This document shows positions 14,701-26,700 of a DNA stretch of 64,000 nt, one piece after another. Position 1 is the first letter of the stretch. Every line of letters begins with the position of its first letter. Made by a program: the position numbers and the translations under genes. The notes under the pieces were generated by a model. It had not been told where the DNA came from and ran no database searches. It saw only the letters and a list, made by a program, of their open reading frames with translations. Source of the stretch: Saccopteryx bilineata. Taxonomy: Eukaryota > Chordata > Mammalia > Chiroptera > Emballonuridae. The DNA lies in assembly GCF_036850765.1 (NCBI RefSeq), contig NC_089490.1, positions 386,708,558 through 386,772,557 on the forward strand. Direction: 5' to 3'.

Positions 14701-17700
14701 AAATACTGCGTGCCTTCTTACAAACAGGAGCTTTGTGGCAACCTTGTGTTGAACAAGTGTGTGGGTGCCATTTTCCCAACAGCATTCGCTCACTTGGTTT
14801 CTCTGTCACATTTTAGTAATTTTCTCAGTATTTCAACCATTTTTATTGTCGTGGTGGTGGTCTGTGATCAGTGATCTTTGATGTTCCGTTGGGGGTACCG
14901 TGAACCACACTCATATCTGACTGCAAACTTAACCAGTAAAAGTTGTGTGTTCTGGCTGTTCCACCAACCAGCCATTCCCCCATCTCTCTCCCTGTACTCA
15001 GACTTCCCTATTCCCTGAGACAATAATATTGAAATTAGTTCAGCTAATTAATTCTACAGTGGCCTCTAAGTGTTCAAGTGAAAGATACGTGACTACGTGT
15101 CTCTCACTTTACATCAAGAGCTAGAAATTTTTAAGCTTAGTGAAGAAGTCATGTCAACAGCAAAGATAGGCCGAAAGTTAGGCTTCTTGTGCTAAACAAC
15201 CAGTGTGTGACTGCAAAGGCAAAGTTATTGAATGGAATTAAAAGTGTCTACTCCGTTGAAGACAAATGATAAGAAAGTGAAACAGCCTTATTGCTGATGT
15301 GGAGGAAGCTTCAGTGGTCTGGATAGATGATCAAACCAGCATTCCCTTACGGCAAAGCCTCATCAGTGCAAGGTCCTAACTCTCTTCTGTTCTGTGAATG
15401 CTGAGAGGTAAGGAAACTGCAGAAAGAAAATTTGCAACTACCACTACCAGAGGTTGGTTTGTAAGGTTGAAGAAGAGAAGCCATGTCTGTAACATGAAAA
15501 GCAGCAAGTTGTCCAGAAGATCGAGCTGAGATAATTCATGGAGGTGGCTATACTAAACAACAGCTTTTCAGTGTTGGAGGGACAGCCTTTCATTGGGATA
15601 AGATGCCATCTAGGAGTCCCAAAGGTAAAAAGAAGTAAATGCCTAGCTTCAAAGCTTCAAAAGACAGTCTCACTTTCTTATGAGGCACTAATGCAGCTGG
15701 TGACTCTAAGTTTAAACCAATGATCATTTACCATTCCAAAAATTCTAGAACCCTTAAGCATCATGCTGTCTGCTCTGTCTGTGCTCTGTAAATGGGAAAA
15801 CAAAGCCTAGGTGGCAGCACATCTGTTTATAACATGGTTTACTGCATAGTTTATTTATTGACTATTTTAAGCCCACTGTTGAGACTTACTGCTCAGAAAA
15901 AAGATTTCTTTCAAAATAGCACCGCCCACTGGCAATGTACCTGGTTGCCCAAGAGCTATGTTGGAGATGCACAACAACATTTGCATGCCTGCTAAGACAG
16001 CGTCTTCTGCCACCCATGGATCAAAGAGTAATTTTGACTTTTGAATCTAATTATTTAAGAAATGCAATTTGTAAGGTTCTAGCTGCCATGATGGTAATTC
16101 CTCTGATGGACCCAGGCGAAGTAAATTGAAAACCTTCTGCAAAGGATTCACCATTAAGAGCATTTGTGATTCATAGGAAGAGGTCAAAATATCAACATCA
16201 ACCGGTTTGGAAGAAGTTGACTTGACCCTCATGGGTGACTTTGAGGGGTTCAAGACTTCAGAGGAGGAAGTAACTGCAGCTGTGGTGGGAGCAGCTGAGA
16301 ACTAGAACTGGAAATGGAGCCTGAAGGTGGGACTGAATGGCTGCAGTGTCACGATAGAACTTGAGTGGATGAGGAGCTGCTTCCTGTGGGTGATCAAAGC
16401 AAGTGGCTTCCTGAGATGGAATCTTCTCCCGCTGAAGATGCCGTGAAGATTGCTGAGATGACAGCAAAGGATTTAGAGTACCACATAAACGTGTTGACAA
16501 AGCAGCAGCAGGGTTTGAGAGGACTGACTTCAATTTTGAAAGAATCTACTGTGGGCAAAATGTTGTCAAAGAGCACCCATGCTACAGAGAACTCTTCTGT
16601 GAAAGGAAGAGTAAACTGATGTAGCAAAACATTATTGTCTCGCTTTTTAAAATTGCCACAGCCACCCCAGCCGGCAGGACCCTCCACCAGTGTAAAGCGT
16701 ATGACTCGCCGAAGGCGCAAGGGATGGTTCGCATGTTTTAGCAATAATGCTTTTTTAATTCAGGTATGTTCATATTTTTTTTAGACAATGCCATCGCACC
16801 CTCAAGAGATAACAGTATAGTGTAAACATAACTTTCATATGCACTGGGAAACCGAAACAATGTGTGGCTCACTTTATTGCAATGTGTTTATGATTATGGT
16901 GGTCTAGAACCACACCTGTGAACTCCGAGGTATGCCTGTATCGAGGGAATATTTCAACTTTTGTGAAATAGTAAACATACTCTATTTTTACTATATTTTT
17001 CACATTTCAATATTTCTGTAGTTGAAACACATCTTAACATTGATGATGTCTTAAATAATAAATGACAATGTTTTCTTTCTTAAATCATGTACAATAATGT
17101 GCACCTTAAAGTTTGTGACAGCTTAAATTTTGTGAAATATGCTACAAAAAGAGCATAGAAATAAGCAGAGAAGAGAATGCGCCAGTGTCATAGTGATCAT
17201 CTCTGGGTGCCCAGAGGGCTACAGGTGATTTTGTATTTTCTTCAAATGCTTTTCTATTTTCTAAGTACTTTATAATAAACCTATATTACTTTTACAAACA
17301 AAAAAAATAACAAACTTTCTCATAAAAGGAATAATTAAAGCTCAGTATGGTTGAAATGATAGAAGAGCACTTAAGCAGTTTTATTGGAATCAAGCAGGTG
17401 GGCCAGGGAGGGCATTGAATACACTGGCAAGAGAGTTCATGGAACCACTTACTGTCCCTGAGGAGAAATGTTCTAGAGCAGGGGTCGGGAGCCTTTTTGG
17501 CTGAGAGAGCCATGAACACCACATATTTTAAAATGTAATTCCTTGAGAGCCATACAGCGACCCATGTAAGTTACGCATTATCCAATAAAAATTTGGTGTT
17601 GTCCTGGAGGACAGCTGTGAATGGCTCCAGCCACCCGCAACCATGAACATGAGCAGTAGGAAATGAATGGATTGTAATACATAAAAATGTTTTATATTTT

Positions 17701-20700
17701 TAATGTTATTATTTTTTTATTAAAGATTTGTCTGCGAGCCAGATGCAGCCATCAAAAGAGCCACATCTGGCTCACGAGCCATAGGTTCCTGACCACTGTT
17801 CTAAAGCATGGAAGAGATGAGAAGAGACTAGAGAGGTTCAGCACCCCAGTCTTCAAATAAATAGGGATTCTGTCCACTCCAAGTGATAAGCTTCCTGGTG
17901 AATCCTGACAAAGTTCTAAAGCAAATTATTACACAGGTAGTTTGTGAGCCCACTGGAGGGAAAGTGGAAATCGTTAAGGGCCATTGTAGTTTCCTAAAAA
18001 CTAAAAAAACTAACAATGCATATCTAATTTAATTCTCTTTGGTGAGGGCTGCTAGACCGAAGACCAGGGAAGTGCCGTAGACAGTAGACATGGTGGAACT
18101 GGATTTCAGCAACACATTTAACAGAACCTCTCATCATACCCTGTGAACAAGATGGAGAGCTGGGGGCTCAGAGCCTCCCCACGGCCTGTAGGATACAGTC
18201 CAAGCTTCTAATGCAGTGTCCACGGCCCTGGATAGCCCGCCTCTCCCTACCCTCAGCATCGTTCTGTTCCCTCTGCCTGGCACGCTCTTAGGCCACTTCA
18301 GAGGTGCTAAAGTAGCTCTCATCCTTAAACTTCAAACTCAAATGCCATCTCTTCCTTCGCACTCACAGGCAGAATAGTTGCTCTCTCCTCCCTTCAATTA
18401 TTTGTACCTTCTCTCTTAACATTTCTAATGATTTATTTGTGTTTACCTTCCTCATTAGACTGAGCACACAGTCAGCTTCTCTTATTGTTTCTCTCTGTAT
18501 TCTTTGTGTCTTAACACAATTCCCAGCCCCTTGTAATAGTTGCTCAATAAATATTTTAAGTGAATTCCTTAAACATAAAAGAAAAATCACTTTAATTGTG
18601 AAACTTACAGTTTAATTCTTTAAGTTATTAATTTAAACGGTTCATTTGAAACTCTTCCAAACTTCTTTTCTAGATGTAAAGCTCTTTCTGTACCACAAAC
18701 AATTTTCTATTGTTGGTACATTCCTATGGTATAAAAGGAGCTGTGCAGAACCAAAGTTCTTCCTGTCCATTTGATTAAAACTCCTTCAGAAGAACCCTTC
18801 CCAGACAAGACTTGCTTCTGCTTTTTTTTCTTGGGGACTTGATCTGAGTGAAGGGCCCACACCCGAAGGGCAGTGCTGGTGAAGGGTGTCCGTCAACTAA
18901 ACTTGAAGACTCCTGTATGGCTTTAAATAGCATGGTGACTGGGGGCCTGCACATTAGTCAGCAGACTTGCATCTACTAGCCAGGTGACCTTAGGCAAGTC
19001 ACATGCTGTCTCTGAGCCTTTGTTTTCTCCCCTGAGAAATGAAGGCTTGACTGGAAAGCACTGGGCGCAGGCCCTGGGCACACAGCGGGCGCTCTGGGGA
19101 GAAGCTCTGTTGGCATCGTTAGTCCCACTGTGCAGCTTTTCTTACAGCAGTGGTTCCCTACCAGGAGTGATTCTGCCCTCCCAGCGGACGTCTGGCAATA
19201 TCTGGAGACAATTTTGGTTGTCACATCTGGAGAGGGTGCTACTGCCATCTAGTGGGTGGAGGCCAGGGATGCTGCTAAGGGTCCTCCAGTGCACAGACCA
19301 GTCCCCACAGCAAAGCAGTGTCCAGCCCACACTGCCCATGGGACCAGGTTGAGAAACCTGCTTTAGAGAGATGTTTCTAGTTGTCTATAAAATCAAAATG
19401 TAGTGTGCTTGAAAGTTAATTCTGGTCAAAATGTTAACATTGACGAATATCTTAACCCTTGTCTCATGTTGATTAGTCTCAAATCCAGTGAAGGACTGAT
19501 TTATTTGGACTTAATTATCTATCTTTGAGAACAAGGCTTTACTCAGAGATAAGCTTTATTCCCATTGCTGTGAATAGCAGGATTTTAATTAGTTCTCTCT
19601 ATAGTAGAAGCTCTCAAGGCTGAAGAATGAGTGGCACCTGGCGGCACACTAGTCTGGGCGCAGTGATCACCAGGGCATAAGACACCCTGGATTCTGTCCC
19701 TTTGCAGTTGTTTCACTGATGACATGTTTTTTTCCAGGAAAAAAGCGTGACTACCAGAGTCTGGGATGGCCCAAGCCGGAAGAGTGCGCCAAACTCCGCT
19801 GGGTAGAGCTGACTGCCATCGTGAGTACCTGGCTTGCAGTTTCTTCAAAAAACGTTGAGTGAGTATCTTAAACTTCTCCTTCCTTCGTGGCATTCCTGTG
19901 CCAGTGACCGCACCAGGCCTCAGACGGCATCAGGAATGCCCTTTGTGTCAGAAGCTATTAGAAGAGGCATTCTTCTTTATGTTGGTGGTTCAGCCTGATC
20001 TGTGGTGGTGCAGTTCATATAACGCGTCGACCTGGAATGCTAAGGTTGCTGGTTCGAAATCCCGGCTTACCCAGTCAAGGTACATACAAGAAGCTCTAAA
20101 TGAACAATTAAAGTGAAGCAACTATGACTTCGCTCCCTCTCTCTTTCTCTTCGTCTTTCTCTCTAAAATCAATAAATAAAGTCTTTAAAAAAAATAAAGG
20201 TGGTTCAGAGGATAACAACCACTGACCACAGCCCACAGATGGACTTGGCCAATTACACTGAACAGTGAATGTGCCCCCATTCTCAGTGCCTGTGCCCACA
20301 CTTTTGTAACTTATCCAGATTTGCTTAGTTTTAACCAAAGACTGGACCCCCCATTTTTAAACCATAAAACCTGGGGTGTCTCACTCACATCATGTACTTA
20401 AAAAGGGAGTCGGAGCAAATCCAGATTTCCAAATGCCTTCCAAAACACAAGGTTGCCTCTGATAACTGCTTTCCCCCCTCAGACCCTCATTCTCTTTGCG
20501 GGCCCTTATTCTACCCTTGAATCGCTGGAGTTCCCCAGCCTTTCCCACTGCGCCTTCTCTGTACTCCCCCGTCAGACTGATTACTCACAGAACTTCCAGC
20601 ACCACCTGATAAATGGGTGACCCCCAGTCTGAATCTCTAGCCCAGCCCCGTCTTCACTTCCCTCAGCCTTTCTATGCACTGTCTGCCTGGCCTCTTTGCC

Positions 20701-23700
20701 CAGATAGCTCTCAGGTGTCCCATGTGCAGGGAAACTAAACTCATCCTTTTCTTGGCCACTCGCCTTCTAAAATAATCCTCATGCTATTTGTTTTCTATTT
20801 CTCATCCTTAGTCAATAGCTCCAGTAGTGCTTAGGCCACAGATTGGGGAGTCATCCCTAACAGTCCTCTCCTGTACACCTCGAATCCTGTCTGTGACCAC
20901 TTCTTACCATTGTTACCCTCTCAGTAGTTCTCAGAACCATCTGCTGTTCTCCATCTTCATGTCTGTCTCCTTAAATCAGAACACCATCCTCTCCCCTGAT
21001 ATTCATTTAGTAGCCTCCTAGCTGGTCCTCTTGCTTGACCTATTCTTGGATCTATTCAATCCATTCTCTTCATAGTACTCAGAATTCTTTCTCAGTTATA
21101 AGTCAAATTATTTTTTTTAATTTATTTTTAATGGGGCGACATCAATAAATCAGGATACATATATTCAAAGATAACAACTCCAGGTTATCTTGTCGTTCAC
21201 TTATGTTGCATACCCATCACCCAAAGTCAGATTGTCTTCTGTCACCTTCTATCTAGTTTTCTTTGTGCCCTTCCCCCTCCCCCTTTCCCTCTCTCTCTCC
21301 CCCCTCCCCCTGTAACCACCACACTCTTATCAATGTCTCTTAGTTTCACTATTATGTCCCACCTACGTATGGAATAATGCAGTTCCTGGTTTTTTCTGAT
21401 TTACTTATCTCACTTCGTATAATGTTATCAAGATCCCACCATTTTGCTGTAAATGATCCGATGTCATCATTTCTTATGGCTGAGTAGTATTCCATAGTGT
21501 ATATGTGCCACATCTTTTTTATCCAGTCATCTATTGACGGGCTTTTTGGTTGTTTCCGTGTCCTGGCCACTGTGAACAATGCTGCAATGAACATGGGGCT
21601 GCATGTGTCTTTACGTATCAATGTTTCTGAGTTTGGGGGGTATATACCCAGTAAAGGGATTGCTGGGTCATAAGGTAATTCTATTTTCAGTTTTTTGAGG
21701 AACCACCATACTTTCTTCCATAATGGTTGTACTACTTTACATTCCCACCAACAGTGGATGAGGGTTCCTTTTTCTCCACAGCCTCTCCAACATTTGCTAT
21801 GACCTATCTTGTTAATAATAGCTAATCTAACAGGTGTGAGGTGGTATCTCATTGCAGTTTTGATTTGCATTTCTCTTATAACTAACGAAGATGAGCATCT
21901 TTTAATATATCTGTTGACCATTTGTATTTCTTCCTGGGAGAAGTGTCTGTTCATGTCCTCTTCCCATTTTTTTTATTGGATTGTTTGTTTGTTTGTTGTT
22001 GAGTTTTATGAGTTCTTTGTATATTTTGGATATTAGGCCCTTATCTGAGCTGTTGTTTGAAAATATCATTTCCCATTTAGTTGGCTGTCTGTTTATTTTG
22101 TTATCAGTTTCTCTTGTTGAGCAAAAACTTCTTAGTCTTATGTAGTCCCATTCATTAATTTTTGCCTTCACTTCTCTTGCCATTGGAGTCAAATTCATAA
22201 AATGCTCTTTAAAACCCAGGTCCATGAGTTGAGTACCTATGTCTTCTTCTATGTACTTAATTGTTTCAGGTCTTATGTTTAGATCTTTGACCCATTTTGA
22301 GTTAATTTTAGTACAGGGGGACAGACTGTAGTCCAGTTTCATTCTTTTGCATGTGGCCTTCCAGTTTTCCCAGCACCATTTATTGAAGAGGCTTTCTTTT
22401 CTCCATTGTGTGTTCTTGGCCCCTTTATCAAAAATTATTTGACTATATATATGTGGTTTTATTTCTGGGTTTTCTATTCTGTTCCATTGGTCTGAGTGTC
22501 TATTTTTCTGCCAATACCATGCTGTTTTGATTGTCGTGGCCCTATAATATAGTTTGAAGTCAGGTATTGTAATGCCCCCAGCTTCATTCTTTTTCTTTAG
22601 GATTGCTTTGGCTATTTGGGGTTTTTTATAGTTCCATATAAATCTGATGATTTTTTGCTCCATTTCTTTAAAAAATGTCATTGGAATTTTGATGGGAATT
22701 ACATTAAATTTGTATATTGCTTTGGGTAATATGGCCATCTTGATTATATTTATTCTTCCTAACCAAGAACAAGGTATATTCTTCCATCTCATTATATCTT
22801 TTTCGATTTCCCTTAACAATGGTTTATAGTTTTCATTATATAAGTCCTTTACATTCTTTGTTATGTTTATTCCTAAGTATTTTATTTTTTTTGTTGCAAT
22901 CGTGAAGGGGATCATTCTTTTGAGTTCGTTCTCAAATGTTTCATTGTTGGCATATAGAAAGGCTATTGACTTCTGTATGTTAATTTTGTATCCTGCGACC
23001 TTACTGTATTGGCTTATTGTTTCTAGTAGTCTTTTTGTGGATTCTTTGGGGTTTTCGATGTATAGGATCATATCATCTGCAAAAAGTGATACCTTTACTT
23101 CTTCTTTTCCGATATGGATGCCTTTTATTTCTTTGTCTTGTCTGATTGCTCTGGCTAGAACCTCTAGTACCACATTAAATAAGAGTGGAGAGAGTGGACA
23201 ACCCTGTCTTGTTCCTGATTTAAGGGGGAAAGCCTTCAGTTTTGTGCCATTTAATATGACGTTAGCTGATGGTTTATCATATATGGCCTTTATCATGTTG
23301 AGATATTTTCCTTCTATACCCATTTTGTTGAGAGTCTTAAACATAAAATTATGTTGTATTTTATTGAAAGCCTCTTCTGCGTCTATTGATAAGATCATGT
23401 GGAAATTTTTTTTTTTTTAAGGTGTAAGTAGAGGAGATAGGCAGGTTCCTACGTGCGCCCACACCTAGATCCACCCAGCAACCCTATTGTGGACCAATGC
23501 TCGAGTACCGAGCTATTTTTAGTGCCTGAAACTGATGCGCTCCAGTGGAGCTATCCTTAGTGCCCGGGGCCACACTCAAGCCACTGGCTGCAGGAGGGGA
23601 AGTGGGAGAGAAGGGGAAGCAGGAGGGGGAGAGAAGCAGATGGTCACTTCTCCTATGTGCCCTGACCGGGAATCAAACCCAAGACGTTCATATGTGGGGA

Positions 23701-26700
23701 TGACACTCTATCCACTGAGCCACTGGCCAGAGCCTCAAATTCTTAAAATGCTCTGATCATGTCTTACTGCTGTTTGAAGGGGTCTACATTGTAAAAGTGT
23801 GGCTGCGTGCCTTCCCATGCCTCCTCTGCCCCTCTTCCATCAGGACCTTCCCACCTAGGCTCTCCTTCGCCTGGGTTCTCAGCACCTTCCTCCCACCTGG
23901 TTAATGTGCACTCATCTTTCCAGTCTCCATTTAAGTCTTGCTTCCCCAGAGAACTCTTCACTAAGCGTGTCCCTCCTCCATGAGCTAGAGGACATGGGTG
24001 CCCTCCTGTGCTGTGGCACTGGCATTGTGCCGTGTTTTTATCTTTCATGATTTATCCTATCTGTAATAGTTAAGTTACTCACAAGACTGTGAGCACCATA
24101 ACAACAGGGGCTGGGTATGGTTTGTTCATTATAATAGCCCTGGTGTTAAATAGCTAGAAATTAAATTTGGCAATGCCAGTTTGCCATATTGGAATGTAGG
24201 ATAGTGTATAACATTTAGCCTGTATATGGCAAGAACATGACCACTTTTGAGACCATGAAGGGAAATACTAACATTTATCAATAGACAGCTGTTTTTTGTA
24301 TAAAATTCACTATCTAAACTTTCTGTGGGGACAACTGTGCTCCTGTGCATAAAGGGAAAATAAAATAGGAACAACTTGTGGGTGTTGATCACTATCTATA
24401 CCCTGAAAAAAGAAATCCTAGAAGAAAAGCCACCTGGTTTAAAACTTCCCCAGTGAAGGACAGTAGCCAGTAGAGTGAGCAAATCAGACGCCATGGTCCC
24501 TAGAGGTTCTGTGGTTCCAGACAGTTCTAATAACACATTGAAGTCATGATCAGCTGATTTTTTTTTTTTTTTTGTATTTTTCTGAAGCTGGAAACGAGGA
24601 GAGACAGTCAGACAGACTCCCGCATGCGCCCGACCGGGATCCACCCGGCACGCCCACCAGGGGCGACGCTCTGCCCACCAGGGGGCGATGCTCTGCCCCT
24701 CCGGGGCGTCGCTCTGCCGCGACCAGAGCCACTCTAGCACCTGGGGCAGAGGCCAAGGAGCCATCCCCAGCGCCCGGGCCATCTTTGCTCCAATGGAGCC
24801 TCGGCTGCAGGAGGGGAAGAGAGAGACAGAGAGGAAGGAGGGGGGTGGAGAAGCAAATAGGCGCTTCTCCTATGTGCCCTGGCCGGGAATCAAACCCGGA
24901 TCCCCCGCACGCCAGGCCGACACTCTACCGCTGAGCCAACCGGCCAGGGCCAGATCAGCTGATTATTAATACTCTTCCCCACCCACTCAGATTTCCCGTG
25001 GCTAATGCGGTCATCTCCATTTTTCAGCATCACAGAACACATAGACTTCGCCACTCCAATCCAGCAGCCAGCAATGGAGCCTATTTGCAACGGCAACCTC
25101 CCCACCAGCATGCACACCCTGGACCACTTGCATGGGGTTGCCAACCGCGCCAGCCTACACTACACAGGCGAGAGTCAGTTAATAGAGGTGGGTGTTGGTG
25201 GTATTCAGCTTGTCTGTAGTCTTTAGCGCCACAGTTTTGGTGCAACAGATAGCAGAAAGCACGGAGGCCAGGCTGTGGGGTACTTTTTGCCTATTTCAGT
25301 GGCTTTAGGCTAAGCCTAATTTCTTTCAGACCCTGGAGCTGAGCTTATGTTTTCTTTTGATGTCCAGGAAATTTTAATTCTGATTCAGTCTTTGAGGTGG
25401 GTAGCATTCTGCTTGCTATCAGAGGCTATTACAAGAATTATTTGGGATGGCTAATTCTTCTGTTGGCATTCTAGAAAAGGAAAGAAGGGAGGTCAGACCC
25501 AGAACATACCTAGCAAAGAATATACCAAGTAGAATTGGGAAAACATGACACGAATGTCCAACAATGGAGAATTTGTTACATAAATGTTGGTATAGACGTT
25601 AGATAATACACAGTAGAGTCACTAGAAAGATGTATAGGAATATATTCATGGTATGAAGAAATGTTCAGAATATATCAATATTATGAGAAAATGGTGACAA
25701 TATTCAGTGTGATCCCGTAAATAATAGGTGTATACATAGAAAAGTCAGAAAAATACGTCAAGATATTAACAGTTGTGTCTGGGTGACAAGATTACAGTTT
25801 CTATTTATTCTGTTTTCTAATGTTGCTATAATGAATGTGTTTTACATGTCTGTCATTTTTGTTTGCTGAGAGAGGAGTAAAGGGAAGACATAACAGCTTT
25901 AAATGTGTCTTCCATAAAATGCCTTACCAGTAGGACCACCAGGTGCACTCCAGAGAAATATCTTACTTTTGAGGGATAGTGCCCACCTCAGCATCACTCC
26001 TCTGACCTACCGTCTCCCTTCCCATTCTCAGGTGATACAAAATCTTGGCAAAGACCACTATCCGCCACAGTCACTTGAACAGATTGGCACACGAATTGCC
26101 AAAGTGTTGGAAAAGGTAAGTTGCCCTATAGGGAAGCTGGCACTGTTGCCCACCTTCTGACTTTCCCAGAGTGCCACTTAGTGGCGCTCACCTCCTCTGT
26201 GAGCTGTTTGCACGTGGCCACTAAAGGGATAACGTGAAATAACCCCACACACTGTTCCAGTCCCTTTTCCGTTGTTTTCCCCATCCCTTGGTTAGTATTT
26301 TTTGCTTCTTTGCTTACCTTCTGCGGTGAACCCGACCTAATCAGTTTTCTGTTCTTGACTCCGGCATGGGTGTGTAGAGGTTGTGGTGTTCTGGTGGGAA
26401 AGAATATTTGGTATTGCAGAGTAAGGATGGGAAGTACCTCTTTAAATAAACTGCTCACAAAAATAAGGGGGTATTGTATCGTTTCCTATTCATTTTGAAA
26501 TATCCCTTCATTTTTGTGAGCAGTGTATCTTTCTCTCTTGAAATCACGAAACAAAATGTGTGCAAAATTTCTTTTTCATACTAAGAGTCTCTAAGACTAC
26601 TCATCTGCCTCTGTGTGATATTTATGTAGAGAGGAGGGGTTTTGACACTAAAATTAATTATGTTATGGCTCCATACCTCTCCTCTTTACTCTTATAATAG

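Noticed and set aside
14302..14793. 163-codon minus-strand frame
   Set aside because: It spans old L1 sequence and the end of Tigger1; no conserved domain.
21352..23398. Active L1
   Set aside because: It lacks the 5' UTR, ORF1 and endonuclease domain and has a frame break.
21110..23734. Template-switch SINE-L1 chimaera as one insertion event
   Set aside because: The SINE looks clearly more diverged than the L1, and T-runs at both L1 ends fit a later L1 insertion into the SINE tail better.
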